Shown piece by piece: positions 1 to 12,370 of a stretch of 64,000 nucleotides of DNA. Each line of letters starts with the position of its first letter. Position 1 is the first letter of the stretch. The translations under genes were made by a program, and so were the position numbers. Source of the DNA: Bagarius yarrelli (lineage: Eukaryota > Chordata > Actinopteri > Siluriformes > Sisoridae); NCBI GenBank assembly GCA_005784505.1, contig VCAZ01000014.1:3583241-3647240 (forward strand), given 5' to 3'. The notes under the pieces are model-generated. The model made no database searches. It had not been told where the DNA came from and saw only the letters and a list, made by a program, of their open reading frames with translations.

Positions 1-88
1 TTGTGTGTGGAATATCGGTGTATAGTTTTGGTAGAACGCTTTGGTTATCTCCTTTTTCTACATGGAAGCAGAAGTTGTGATCACTCAC
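1..88 (-). other. b3glct: B3GLCT intron 13, 5' end only
   Basis: This is intronic sequence following the exon 13 donor. It continues off the window and holds nothing recognisable. Confidence 0.85.
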
Positions 89-208
89 CCGCCTCCTCCT
101 GTGATGTAGCTGTATCCTCCATGGCCAAGCCCGTAACCGTAACGTTCACCCAGGAACACGGGCTCTGTTGGATCATAACAGCTGAGCAGTGCTTGTAGTC
201 TGGGCAAG
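89..208 (-). CDS. b3glct: B3GLCT exon 13
   Basis: This 120-nt exon sits between an acceptor (ag at 209-210) and a donor gtgagtg (88-82). Its first base completes the AG|C serine codon split with exon 12, and it ends with two bases of a glycine codon. The peptide includes LPRLQALLSCYD, EPVFLGERYGYG and a terminal run of glycines after YIT. This is the part of the GT31 catalytic domain just after the DDD motif, and it is nearly identical to the human protein. Human exon 14 would follow with a Met-Val-Phe-Ser start, which lies off the window. Confidence 0.96.
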
Positions 209-1865
209 CTTAGAGGAAGAAACCCACACACATAAACACACACACATTTTAAATTAGCTATTACACCACTTCTCAAAGTTTTTTTTTTTTGGAAACAGTA
301 AACAAAACTTTAAATATGTCAGAAAAACAAATGCTGGAGGGTGGATTGTAATAAAAATATATCACTTATAAGATGCTGTGATGGCGTCTAATGCGATATC
401 AGTCCTGCACACGTTCCTTTCAATAAGCTCTTTTAATTGTCTTATGCTAGGAGCATTTTTTAAATTTTTTTAAAAATAGCATGCTGCAACTTTTTATATA
501 TAATTTATTTGCAAATATCTTTATAATTTAATATTGGAAAAATAAAAATTAATGATCTATCTTCTTTTGGAAATGATGCCCATATTAGCAAAGGACACTT
601 TGTGTTCACATCAAACGCAAAGCAAATATGCGCTTCGGGTCCCTCACTATAGATTATCCGCAGTTTTTTTAATTTCTGGGTGCCCACGGATGGCTTCAAT
701 AATGCTCCCAGTCATTGTCTTAAACAACAGATGTGTCAATAAGATCTTTGCTGATTGGCTACCCTAACAATGCGGATGTACCGCCTGGGCTAAAAAATTT
801 TTAACTAGCACAGAAAACACGATTGGGACAAAAATCACATGTTTATGGCAAACACATGGTGCATTTTGCGTCCCCCTGTTCGCATTTTTGCATTGACTCT
901 GTTGGCGTTTGTTGTGAACCCAGCATTAGCGTTATCCCAGATACAAATGATTGGACTTTTCTTGCACAATTCATGAACTTTTATTGTTGTAACATTCCAA
1001 GAAAACTTTTAAATTTTATGTTATCACTGTTATCAACGATTAGCAGCTACATAGCCACTACATAGCCAGAGGAGACTGCCTCCATTCTGTCAAGTTTTGG
1101 TTCCTTGTGGTTCCTTGCTGTCTCCTCTGGCTTGCTTAGTTGGGGAGTCTTAATTTATAGATAATGATTAAACTGAACCCAGTGTTTTAGTAAGTATGTA
1201 CTATTGTCCTTGTATTTGACAAACTATTCCACTATTTGATTCTGTAAAGTTGCTTTGACACAAACTCTACTGTTAAACGCACTAACAGTTGACTTAAGTT
1301 GACTTAACATGACCTCCATGTTGTTTTCTATATTAAATCAATTAAAAATAAATAGCTTATATACTGCATTGTAAATTAAAAATATGCCTCCACCTTAAAC
1401 ACACTTACATGGAAAAAAATTTGGGCTAGCAAAAATACGATATAAACATCTTCTCCCAGAAGCCGACACCATGTGGTTATTGTGCGAGGAGTTAATAAAA
1501 AACCAAATCACAACAAAATGTCATAATATAAAACTAACAGCGCAGCCAGAAAAGTTGCAAAGTGGCCAATACAGAAATCCAATAAAATAATATTGTTTAA
1601 ATAGTTTTAGCAAAGACGCAGCAATAATACCTGTTCCCTCAAAATGAATTTCCACCAAATCAACCAGAACAACTGCCACAATTAGTAATTCCGTTACACT
1701 GTTTACAATTTCCCTAAAGGATAAAACTGCCATATAGGAAACTTCTACATCATCTCTGTCCAATAATCTTCTTTCACATGGGATAAAGAATCACAGTCAT
1801 TTGCATGAATCCATAAAAGTTGGCCGATTATGGAAGTAGAAACAATATAAAATACTTGCTCTCAC
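209..1865 (-). other. b3glct: B3GLCT intron 12
   Basis: An intron of 1657 bp. It holds a decayed L2-like 3' end with an internal 13-bp hairpin near 1060-1290. No other feature is recognised; short ORFs here show no family resemblance. Confidence 0.9.
1060..1290 (+). mobile_element. L2-type LINE 3' end, decayed
   Basis: Contains CTCTGGCTTGCTTAGTTGGG and GATTCTGTAAAGTTGCTTTG. These are decayed forms of the 3'-UTR landmarks of teleost L2 elements. The copy at 13541 shares both blocks. Confidence 0.6.
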
Positions 1866-1965
1866 CTTATAAGCGTGTCATCATCTACAATCAGCAACCA
1901 GTCGGTTTTTGGTACAGCGTGACTTAAGTATCTCTTCAGAATGGCAAAGGTTTTTCCACAGTGAC
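1866..1965 (-). CDS. b3glct: B3GLCT exon 12 (DDD motif)
   Basis: This 100-nt exon has an acceptor at 1966-1967 and a gtgag donor at 1865-1861. It begins with two bases that complete a glycine codon and then reads HCGKTFAILKRYL. It ends in WLLIVDDDTLI plus two bases of a serine codon. The DDD triplet is the metal/nucleotide-sugar-binding motif of GT31 glycosyltransferases and is intact here, which argues for an active enzyme. Length and phase match human exon 12. Confidence 0.97.
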
Positions 1966-2769
1966 CTGTAAAAGCATTTACAAATACGATTCAATGGAAA
2001 CACGTCAGAACATCTTACATCAGCGCAACTCAACTTATGAAGCTGTAGACCTGTAGTTCACTGCTTATGAATCATGTTTTCTTTGTCACAAACCTGAGTA
2101 AGAAAGGGCACGACGAGGAACCGTGAGAATGCAGCAATGTTTTTGTGGAAATTTGTGGGTTGTGACCTTTACGTAAATCTTAATCTGACACTAATTTCAG
2201 CCTCAGACGCTACGTCTGCAAACTGTTGGTTGAAAATGTGATGTAAAATGGAGATACTATTTCTGAAAAATGTGTGTTGCTTTTTCTACAATCTACCAAT
2301 AAACAAAGCTGTTGTAATGCTTCACTTGCCTCATGGAATAAGAAAACCGTCACATATACACCTGTTACAATGAGCGCTAGTAAGGATTATCTCGGGAATT
2401 TCTCGGGAAATGACATTAATTGCCATGAAATCACCGGCTTGTCATGCAAAAGTTTTGTTTTTAATGCAGGATGCAAAATTTCTGTAGCAAAACTCTTACC
2501 AGTCCTTATTACAGACTTTTATTCTGCACTTCATAGAAGGGAGGGGCAGAAAATTAATGGCTCATAGTTAAGCTCAGCTTTCTGGGACCATCTTTTCATA
2601 ACAACTCGATTAAGAGCAACACAGAGCAAAATAAAATGTTTACGCAGCGACAGACGAGCTGTATGAATGTCACAACGTTTCTCAGGCCGAAAGTGTCGGT
2701 AAACACCAGTTCAGGAATGGCTCGCGTCTCACTTTATGGCAACTCTATGTCCTAGAAGCATTAGAAAGC

Positions 2770-2778
2770 CCCTATCTA

Positions 2779-2811
<33 letters not shown>

Positions 2812-3014
2812 GATTTATAGATAGATAAATGGTATAGAAGATGGATGGATGGATAAATGAATGGATGAATGAATAGATAGATGGATCTATCTATATCCAT
2901 CCATTTATCCATCTATTTTTCTATATCCATCCATCCATCCATCCATTCAGCCATCCATCCAGCCATCCATCCATCCATCCATCCATCCATCCATCCATCC
3001 ATCCATCCATCCAT
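2770..3014. repeat. Compound inverted microsatellite
   Basis: Blocks run in order: TATC/TGTC units, a TATGATTTATAGATAGATAA pivot, GATA and GGAT units, then TATC and a long ATCC run. Complementary blocks face each other twice, so the DNA can fold into large hairpins. A spurious 80-codon ORF lies over it. Confidence 0.9.
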
Positions 3015-4043
3015 GGAACTTCTATTCGTCCAGTCATTAGCCATTCTGAACGCTGAAAATAAGTCTTTGTTTAACATTTATAGGATTACATTTAATCACA
3101 CTGTATGTGTTGTGGTGCCGTAGGTATAAGAGAAAAATGGTATACATGTTTAAAAAATAAATCTTTTGTTATGAGATAGTTTCATATCTAAAACACACAT
3201 TTTTCCATTTATTCATAAAGATATTTTAAAACCATAACGTAACTCACAACAGGCAACACATCACAGAATGTTTCACAACGATTTTCACTGAACACATTCT
3301 TTATTATTCCAGCATTCCGAACCAGGGATAATTCCCTGATAATTCTTATTCCCACAGTATGTGCAACATAAAGAGGCAAAATATGTAGAACAGGAGTCTA
3401 AACAGCAAAGACATGAAGAATAAAGATGATGTAGAACAGGAAGAAATGTGTGTGTGTGTGTGATAACAGAACCACTGAATGCAGAACACAATGTGCCGTT
3501 GTCGTGTGCAGCACAGGGAAGAACAGGACTCTCCTCCACAATGAATATTGAGGGTGGTCTTATGATACACTCGGTTTTTCAATTTCCCCACAAACCCCAT
3601 GTGTCCTCCAGGGGACTGAAGAAATGCCTTCATCTCCATTACACCCACATCCATATTACTTTTTTTGTTAAGGGGGTGTGAGGAGCACGCCATCCTTCTA
3701 TTATTTGTCATTCGCAGTATGAAACCATGATTTCCTGCCGCTATTTTAACAATTGTCTCTGACAGAAAAGTTCAGGAGCTCAAAATAGAATCCATCGGAG
3801 ATTGATCAATTTTTCAGCTGGGATAAGCATTGTAATTAAATCATAAGTCTCAGTGACAATAAGACCAAGTGGAAACTTTAGAGAAAAGCTGATTTCCATG
3901 ATCAAATCATGCTGTTAATATTTCAACTCTGATTATATTTTTAATTAACTGCTTTTTGATTCATTTAAGCAGCAAGTTTTATTTCAATGTGTAGCATTTA
4001 ATCTAAAAAAATACTACAAACAATATCATTTCTATACTAGATG

Positions 4044-4230
4044 TGGGGAAGTGGTGGCTCATGGTTAAGATGTTGGACTGCCAACCTGAAGACTGTGGGT
4101 TTGATTCCCAGCTTTACCAAGCCACCACTGCTGGGCCCCTGAGGAAGGCCCTTAACCCTCAATTGCTTAGTTGTATAAATGAGCTAAAAGTCGCTCTGGA
4201 TAAGGACGTCTGCTAAATGCTGTAAATGTA
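4044..4230 (+). repeat. tRNA-derived SINE, copy 1
   Basis: The 5' end has RNA polymerase III-like box A (TGGCTCATGGTTAAG) and box B (GGTTTGATTCC) sequences. After it come the family body (GGGCCCCTGAGGAAGGCCCT, then TTGTATAAATGAG) and a tail CTGCTAAATGCTGTAAATGTA-like end. This copy and the one at 45746 are the best-preserved members and serve as reference for the others. Confidence 0.9.
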
Positions 4231-5720
4231 GATCACATGGTTTACCAAGCACACATGTAATCAAACCATTTAATCTGAAATGGAAAACAAATAAATAAAA
4301 GATGTTTTATGTCAGCAACCAGCAAGTAAAGAACCAACAGAAACAACATTTCCGAAACACTAAAACTCCTATAAGGCCATCGCTGACCTGTGAGAAAAAT
4401 AAAACATCATAGTGACATTTCCAAGAACAGGACGTCCATCCAAATCTGTCAAACAGACACGGAAATCAGATCAGGGTGGCTGCCAAAAGACTTACAGTTA
4501 CATACAGAATAGACAATGAAGTTAGATGGTTAGAAGGAAACTGTGAGGCAGGAGACGTCACTTAAGCTTCATAAACTGCATACTAATAATAACGATATTT
4601 AAGCAGTTATACAAAAAAATAGTCAGCAGATTTACACACTGATATAAAAAAGCTTATATACTTTACAGTTGATGTTGAATATTTAAGGCGTTAAATACTT
4701 GGACTACAGAAAAATATAGATACAACTTACAATCTTTTTTTCATGATAGTGTATCGGTATTCTAACCTCTAGTATCGATAAATATTAGACATATAAGACA
4801 TTTTAAACAGATTTACATTTACACAATATTTAATTAAAACCCCCAGTACGTGACTTCTTCCTCCGTTTCGGTGGACAAAATAAAGGGTGCCTTCAATTGC
4901 ATATTTATTGTATTTTTAGCTATTTGTTTTGCATATCTTATGTATTGTGTATATCGTGACGTGTATCGTATCGTGAGGCCCTTACGAATACACAGTCCTA
5001 TTAAATACCTGGCTGTATTTCAAGAAGTTATTTAAAAGAAGATAAATCTGAACCTGTTTTTGTAACAGACGTCATAAATCCAACCAGCTAATGAAAAACA
5101 TTTGGCTTGGCATGTTACAAGGTGGAAAAGGCTATAATTATAGAAAAATAATAAATACATTTTTTTTTAAGACGACTGATTTTCAGGTTATGAGTTCAAA
5201 TAGAATGACCATCAACATGGCACTTGAACAAAGCCCCTAACCGTTAACAACTCAGTAGTACTAAAATAAGATTAAAAAATAGATAAATACATGTTAATAA
5301 TCTTATTTCAGTATTAAACCTACATCAGACACTTTAACATTAAAATTTATTTCCCTTAGTTATTTATTCCTCACTGCTTACTGCTTCCAGTCATGTAAGT
5401 AAAACACTGATATGTAAAACTTCATAAAATCGATTGATGAATAGTTTATTTACCCACAGGAAGCAGTAAAACTCTCTTAGGATCCTGAACAAGATATAAA
5501 TCATTATAATTAATCACTGTGGTAGATTTGGAACACTGCTTAACAGAATGTCGATACCAAAACCAGGTCAAAATCCTTATGCAATAGCATATGCTGTAAT
5601 ACGTTATTATGTACAAAAAAAGTCAGTATTAGTTCCGATCAGATTTTGATCCATGTCAATCAAAAACCTGAATATTGTCAGTTGACTTAGGATTTATTTA
5701 TTATTATTATTATTATTATT

Positions 5721-5878
5721 TTTAAGGTATTTTTGGGGCACTTTGCCTTTATTTAGAGGACAGACAGAGATAAAATAGGGGAGATAGGGAGAGAGGGGGA
5801 TGGGACTGGAAGGGACGCAAGCCAAAATCGAATTTGGGTCACAAGCGCCCTAACCCACCTCACCACGGTGCCTGTCAT
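5721..5878 (-). repeat. tRNA-like interspersed fish repeat
   Basis: It follows an ATT microsatellite and contains GGGGCACTTTGCCTTTATTT, a purine-rich GGGAGATAGGGAGAGAGGGG stretch, and a box-B-like complement (AATCGAATTTGGGTC). I recognise this as a common teleost repeat type with a tRNA-like end, distinct from the main SINE family. Confidence 0.55.
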
Positions 5879-6778
5879 TTTTTTATTATTTATTATCATA
5901 TTGGTCTTTTAATGCTAGGTCAATAGCTTTTATGTATAAAAGTGAATCTTTTCGATGTTAACTTTTCAACACGATATATATATTGATAGATATATGCATT
6001 CTTTGTTTCTGTCAATATACACAGTTGCACAAAGTTATATAAATCCCTGTTGATGTCCACCTGAGTTGATGTCATGTTGCTTAAAAAGTCAGATCTGCCT
6101 GCTTACATGGCAGACGCTTAAGCACACATCCGATTCATATCTAACTGATTACTACACATAAATGAGGCCTGAATCCGATCTGAAAATATTGGAATCCATG
6201 TGATTTTTTTTTTTTTTGCTTAATTATATCCGTAAATGGGTCACTTAATGTATGCGGTGTAAATGTAGCCTAAGTAAGTTTTTAAAGTCCTGGAGGCGCT
6301 TTTAGTTTGTGTGTCATATGTATCAGAAGTTCAGGCCAACAATTTGTAGGCATGGCATAAAAAGCCAACACTATAAACACACTGGTCTTATTGGTTAGAT
6401 GGTAACGCTTGTGTAAAAGAATCGGTGATTCCGAGTTTCGGCGGAAATGTCTGCTTGTTCATTGCCAGACAGCACAATACGGTCTGGTATCTAACAGAGA
6501 AGCTGTTGTCCCTGTAGGGGGTCCTGGGATGTTGGTATGAAAGGGGTGATCAATCCTAAATAAAGATGAAGTGCTTAGGGAGACGATTCAGGGTGTACAG
6601 ATTTGCCATTGTTGTGTGTTTTTTGTTTGCTCTAGAGATAAATTCCGCTTTCAGCCGAAAATAATTTGAGCGTCGTTAAAAGCAATCCATTTTTTTCCCA
6701 GGAAAACAATTAGGTGCAAATTCGGATTCAGTGTTCAGTGCAATCAAAACTCATTTTATTCGCAGATTTAGCAGAACA

Positions 6779-7135
6779 CTTCTACCACACTCCTATAACA
6801 CTCCTATAACACTCTTATATACACTCTTATAACACTCTACCTAACACTCCTACCACACTCCTTCCTACCACACTCCTATAACACTCCTATAACACTCCTA
6901 CCACACTCCTACCACACTCCTACCACACTCCTACCACACTCCTACCACACTCCTACCACACTCCTACAATCATCTCACACTCCACTACCACACTCTACAC
7001 TCACACACTCCTACCACACTCCTACCACACTCCTACCACACTCCTACCACACTCCTACCACACTCCTACCACACTCCTACCACACTCCTACCACACTCCT
7101 ACCACACTCCTACCACACTCCTACCACACTCCTGT
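6779..7135. repeat. 11-bp minisatellite
   Basis: Tandem copies of ACACTCCTACC, with an ACACTCCTATA variant in the first part and more than twenty exact units in the second. Irregular spots at 6965-7010 break the register. Confidence 0.93.
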
Positions 7136-7794
7136 AACAAGTGATTTCCAAGTTCTGCTGGTGAAGTGGCAATACAGTGTATCTATATTCCTCCGATATT
7201 TAGACTGCATCTACTTGAACCTGATATGACCGATTTGTAGAAACTTAACCCTGGTGCTCTTTAACAGCTTCATGATTGATTTGTATCCCATCCTTTTGCT
7301 AAAAGAATTTGCCGAATAAACACATGCAAATATTTGTGATGTGAAAATGGAAACGCGGTACATGCCTTCTGCTAGCAGTTATAATCAGATGAGAAGATGC
7401 ACACGGCATTCCTGAAAGCAGCCATTAGGTACCTCAGTCACGGACTATTATCATGAATTTAGAGGCTCATGAATAAACAGGAGAGAAGAAGAACATGGCG
7501 TGCTAACAGCCTCCTGCAGCATCAAACAACCCAGGGGGGGCAGAAAAAAGGGGCCAACAGTGGTGTGTGAAATCCCATCCTGTATTACTTTGGCAGCCTT
7601 AATGTAATTAACGAGGAGTTATTTTGCTTTTCTTAGCTGACAGAAAAGCAGAAAGCTCGGTAGGCGTCCATCTTCCAAAGAGTGGAGCACTTAAGTTGAA
7701 ACCATGTGACATGGCTGGCAACAAAAAAAAACACTTTCACTGTTTCACCTTGGGCCCCAAATCCTTTGAGCTAGTAAATTTAAAAAAGTAAATC

Positions 7795-7925
7795 TGAGTA
7801 CTGTGATAGGAAACCAGAGTACTCGGAGTAAACCCACGCAAGCACAGGTAGAGCATGCAAACTCCACACAAAAAGAACCCTTTCTGTGAGGCAACAGTGT
7901 TAACCACTAAGCCACCAAGCTGCCC
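7795..7925 (-). repeat. Interspersed repeat, 'GTAAACCCACGCAAG' type
   Basis: ACTCGGAGTAAACCCACGCA, AGCATGCAAACTCCACACA and TGTGAGGCAACAGTGTTAAC are landmarks of a widespread fish repeat. Related copies are at 18195, 33745, 41500, 42880 and 63380. Confidence 0.6.
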
Positions 7926-8389
7926 TTCTATTGAACTTGGGATGTGTCAGTTTACAGGTTTGCATTAAAGATTAAAAGTTTGCTGTGTCACTTTTTGCTT
8001 TTATTACTGTGAATAGTGGTGTGAAAAAGTGACCCTATTTAAATAGTCTACTCTGGCCCTTTAATGGTCACTGTTCTGTCTGATTTATGCCTCTGCTCAT
8101 CACCAGGCAGTGTGACAAGTGCTCCAGTACCACTTCATTAAAGTGTTTCGAATTTGTCTTTGGTTTAGAGAGTCAGTTCGTTCAGATGACGGTGCAATTT
8201 CCATCCATCTATTGGAGACAGAATATTGTATTTGGTGTAAATGGGGTGAAAGTCGTTTTATCTCGTGTCTGAGATTCTGCTTAAACTGTTCACATTCAAC
8301 ACTCCATCTTCTGCTTCTATCCTTTTTTGATTATATAATCCTTTACAAAAAAGTAACGATAACCTCAAGAAATAGAATATATCCAACCA

Positions 8390-8475
8390 CCCACCCATCC
8401 ATCCATCCATCCATCCATCCATCCATCCATCCGTCTGTCCGTCTATCTGTCTATATATATCTGTCTGTCTGTCAA
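8390..8475. repeat. ATCC / TCTG microsatellite
   Basis: About nine ATCC units followed by GTCT, TATC and TCTG units. Confidence 0.9.
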
Positions 8476-8504
8476 TGTCTGGTTTGTAGTAGTCTGTTTT
8501 TATT

Positions 8505-8765
8505 GTCTGTATGTGGCCCTGTGATGGACTGGTGACCTGTCCAGGGTGACCCCTGCCTTTTGCCCAGTAACAGCTGGGATAGACTTTGGCGGATTCCAGT
8601 GACCCTGATTAGGAATATGCTCATATAGAAGATGGATGGATGGATGGATAGATAAATGAATAGATGGATGGATGGATAGATGAATGAATAGATGGATGGA
8701 TGGATAGATGAATGAATAGATGGATGGATGGATAGATGAATGAATAGATGGATGGATGGGTAGAT
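8505..8765 (+). repeat. Interspersed repeat with 28-bp GGAT-type tandem tail
   Basis: The copy part (GCCCTGTGATGGACTGGTGA, GGATAGACTTTGGCGGATTC) ends at about 8632. It continues into a tandem array whose unit of about 28 bp is built from GGAT repeats plus AGATGAATGAATAGAT, present about four times. Confidence 0.7.
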
Positions 8766-9094
8766 GGAGTCTTTAATGCAAGGGAGAACTGACTGGTGGT
8801 TTGGGATTAGCTATAAGTAAATTGCACAAATAAAATATTATTTAAAAATAATAGAAAAAAAAGAATTATACCAAAATAAAAACCAGTTGAATGGTGATAT
8901 AATGGTGATAATGGTGATAATGGTAATAGTAAAAGTTAATTGCTATTGTCTGTTCTCTTTTTTTTTTTCAGTTTTAATCACTTTTACTCGTTAGCCTAAT
9001 AATGAATGTTAAATGATACATTAACCACATTAACCGTAGGAAACAAGTGACATCCCAATAAAACCACACTTTTTGCACAATATAACCAACTCAC

Positions 9095-9208
9095 CTCTGT
9101 CTGTGTTGGGGACACCAAGATTAATGGTTGGGATGGAGGGATCAGCATGATCACTGTAGTACTCCAGATATGAAGCTTGTTTCTCCCATGTCTTTTTCAC
9201 CACAGGAA
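9095..9208 (-). CDS. b3glct: B3GLCT exon 11
   Basis: This 114-nt exon has an acceptor at 9209-9210 and a gtga donor at 9094-9091. It encodes VPVVKKTWEKQASYLEYYSD and then, after a few residues, IPTINLGVPNTDR, ending in the first base of a glycine codon. This is the start of the catalytic glycosyltransferase fold, with the KxTW segment and the conserved EYYSD and LGxPNTDRG motifs of B3GLCT. Confidence 0.97.
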
Positions 9209-9800
9209 CTACAGCGAATCAAAATCAGAATATTAATATTGGAAATTCAAACAACCTTTAACATTAAGCTTGCAAAAATTATACAACACTGATTCTGCTC
9301 GAGATTAGACAAGGATGAAAATGTACTAAGTTTGAAATGACGTCTGTTACAAAACGACACAATAAAATGTCCCTCGAATAGTGTCTTCACTTCACTAGTG
9401 TCAATCAAACAAAAGAAATTGGTTCTTGAACAGTTCTGATAAAATAATAATAATAATAATAATAATTCTAATTTTGCTCTTAGAATTTTTAAAGACATGT
9501 TCTTGAATTGAAAATTGAAGCACTTGACCACATAGATGGCTGTTTTAGCATTAACTTAAATTATAATTCCAAATTCTAAAAAACAATGTAAAGATGTAAA
9601 AGCTGCTAAGATATAAAATAAAGAAAAATAGCTACAGATAATTTTATAGATAAGCTTTTCTCACTGTATGCTTAGCTACAAATTATTAATTTTTTTTTCT
9701 AGGAACAAAAAATATTGCAGACTTTTACATTGTCTTCACTGCAAAAAATAATTCTAGCACAGCCATCAGACGGACAACAGTTTTTTTGTTTTTATTTTAG

Positions 9801-9995
9801 GATATACAACCCGAATTAAGTTTCAAAACTAGAAGACTTTCAAATTACATGAGCCGATATTTTATTCACATTATATAACAAATAACTGAGAAATTATACA
9901 CTTTTATGCACAAAACGAGCTCAGATTAACAATCAAAAAGTTCTGGATTAATTTTTTTTTTTTGGAATACGGGTTGTACAACCTCTTCTAAATTT
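9801..9995. mobile_element. Short MITE, Kolobok-like, copy A
   Basis: Ends are inverted: ATACAACCCGAATT at the left and AATACGGGTTGTAC at the right. The interior (GAGCCGATATTTTATTCAC, then GAGAAATT and ATGCACAAAACGAGCTC) resembles a very common non-autonomous teleost DNA transposon that I associate with the Kolobok group. The family name is from memory and less certain than the TIRs. Confidence 0.6.
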
Positions 9996-10140
9996 TTGGA
10001 CCTAAAAAAATTTCTATTCTTTTTCTAATAAACTCCTTTAAATAAACCCACTTTTAACAGCTCACACATGCTTGCGAACCTATAAAAGGAGTTCTCCTAA
10101 GTAAGCTCTCCGACCCAAAACTGTCTGGTTGTGTGGTAAC

Positions 10141-10353
10141 GTGGGGCCTCAGTGGTTAAGGTGTTGGACTGACACCAGAAAGACCGGGGTTTGATTCCCA
10201 GCACCAGAAAGACCAGGGTTCAATCCCTAGCACACCAAGCCCCCACTGTGGGCCCTTGAGCAACGCATTTAACCCCCAATTGCTCAGTTGTATAAAAAAA
10301 AATAAAAAAAATGTAAGTTAATCTGGATAAGGACATCTGCCAAATGTAAAATG
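10141..10353 (+). repeat. tRNA-derived SINE, copy 2 (box-B duplication)
   Basis: This is a SINE with head CAGTGGTTAAGGTGTTGGACT. It carries a tandem duplication of about 30 bp around box B, with two successive CAGCACCAGAAAGACC-like segments. The same duplication is in the copy at 12371, so the two share a recent ancestor. Its 3' body is interrupted by an A-rich stretch. Confidence 0.85.
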
Positions 10354-12060
10354 TCCAACAATTAATTCTACTCTTGTCAGGCTATCAGATTATTTATACA
10401 TTAAGGTTCTACAGACAGTTCATAAACTGCTAGTGACGTCGAAAATCATTTTAATTATTGCTGTTAAACCAAAAAACATTTGAAAAAACAATGATTTTAG
10501 CAAGTAAAGAAGAATAACAAGGACAAGGACAGCCCAAAAACATAGAAAAGATATTGTATTGGTAAATCATAAGCAAACAGGATTGAAATGTCAGGCTGAT
10601 CATTGAGTCGAACAGAAACTGCAGAAAAGAACAAGGGAAAGGTCATGCACAGGGCTCGTGATGGACTCAACAAAAAGACGACGAGTTTTACCTGACCAAA
10701 AGAACTGACAGAATGTTCTATTCCTTAACAAGAGAGTCACTTTTGTATTGAATACGTGTCTGTATGTGCATCAGTTCTTTGCACTGCAGAGACTTGGCCC
10801 TTTTGCTCAACCTCAAGTTGCTGGGTCCTGCAGTGCGGGTGACTAAAAACAATCCAATTCACAGCCCTTCTTATCTGATTAAAGCTTCAAATTGTAGCCA
10901 AACCTTACTAAAAGAATGGAGAGAAATGGGAAGCAAATCTGAGATAAGTTGAAGAATGTTTAAAATCATATGTTTGTGATGGTCAGGTGTTCATATGGTT
11001 ACAATCTACATTACACCGATCTGTTTTGCTATTGTGCCCAACAGGAACAAGAGAATCAGATGACAGAAACAGTCTAAGGTTAATATGTGCAAGCTTGAGA
11101 CCTGCATTCCTGTTGGAGTACCGCGGGACCAGTGGGACCTGATGCAACAGAGTGTGACGCGGGACAACATTTGATGGGTGAATGCGGGTGAGGGCGAGAA
11201 GGTCATGAGATAAAAAAAAAAATATTTGTGGGACCTCTGCAAAATAGAATTATCTTTAAATTAAATTATTGAAAACAAAAAAAATATTATTTATCTACTT
11301 CACGAAAGCAAAAAGAACGACTTAAATAAAATAAAAATAATTTACAAGGTCGGTAACTCCTGGGTACCTCATGAGCGGAATGTAAACTAGGCCCACAACG
11401 AGGCAAAAAACAAGGCAGAATCACATGACACTTAGTGCTACAAATATTTTTAATATTATTTTATTAAATTAAACTCAAAAGGGAAGCAAGTGAAAAAACA
11501 GGAGAAGGACAGAGGTTTGCAAGAGCGAAAAAAAAAGACGTCCTGTGCAAGTGTCTACTGCAGACACCGAAAAATCTTCAGAAGAACCGATGATCTATCG
11601 GACTTTTGTTAAACAAAATGAAATTAAAACGCCAGAACCATTAATTAAACCGCAAATTAAAGACTAACAAAATAATGTCAATTCTTTTACAAACCAGTGA
11701 CCAGAGATTAACTCGGAGACCAAATGATAATAGAATACACCACTTTCTCAGGGTCAAATGAATTAGGAATGTGTCTGACAAGAAACTTAGCCAAGCATAA
11801 ACTAGTGTCCAGGTAAAGGTAAAGGCATGAGTCATTCGATTCTGCAACAGGTCTGACCTTTCCCAGGCCACTTCGCTATGGTACAGAAGGCACACATAGC
11901 TAATCAAAGAAATGTCAACTTCGTGACAGAAAATGCTACCAAATAGTTATTGTTTATTATTTCGTGTCTCAAAGTTTTAAAATTGCACAGCACATACAAA
12001 CAGAAGAGGTCCGACTAAGCCAGTCTCAACATTATAAATATAAAAAATAATTAATTCATC

Positions 12061-12241
12061 AAGTTTTAAAAATTTCAATAAAATTAAAACTAGAACACAT
12101 GAGCCGATATTTTATTCACAATAAAACATAGATTATATAACAAATAACTAAGAAATTGTACACTTTTATGCACAAAATGAGCTCAGATTAACATTCAAAA
12201 AGTTTGGGATACAATTTTTTTAGAATACGGGTTGTACAACC
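12061..12241. mobile_element. Short MITE, Kolobok-like, copy B
   Basis: A second copy of the element at 9801 in the same orientation. It keeps the interior GAGCCGATATTTTATTCACA and the right end AATACGGGTTGTACAAC, but the left TIR is decayed. Flanking sequence up to the SINE at 12371 also matches copy A. Confidence 0.6.
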
Positions 12242-12370
12242 TCTTGGACATTTTCGGACAAAAAAAGTTCTATTTTTTTTTTTTCTGATAAACTTTAAGT
12301 ATGTTTGCATACCTATAAAAGGAGTTCTCTTAAGTAAGCTGTTTCACCCAAAACTGTCTGGTTGTGTGGT

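Larger units (their letters stand above)
1966..9094 (-). other. b3glct: B3GLCT intron 11
   Basis: An intron of 7129 bp. It holds a compound inverted microsatellite (2770-3014), one SINE (4044-4230), a hAT-like remnant (about 4730-5000, weak), a tRNA-like repeat (5721-5878), an 11-bp minisatellite (6779-7135), and two interspersed fish repeats joined to ATCC/GGAT arrays (7795-8765). Nothing recognisable in 3020-4040 or 5880-6770. Confidence 0.9.

Noticed and set aside
1..198. 65-codon plus-strand ORF
   Set aside because: It is the antisense shadow of B3GLCT exon 13.
3285..3711. 121-codon minus-strand ORF
   Set aside because: It has no domain, is of compositional type, and overlaps another frame's ORF within intron 11.
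4044..4230. tRNA gene
   Set aside because: Box A and B are present but there is no complete cloverleaf and the sequence continues into a SINE body found many times in the window.
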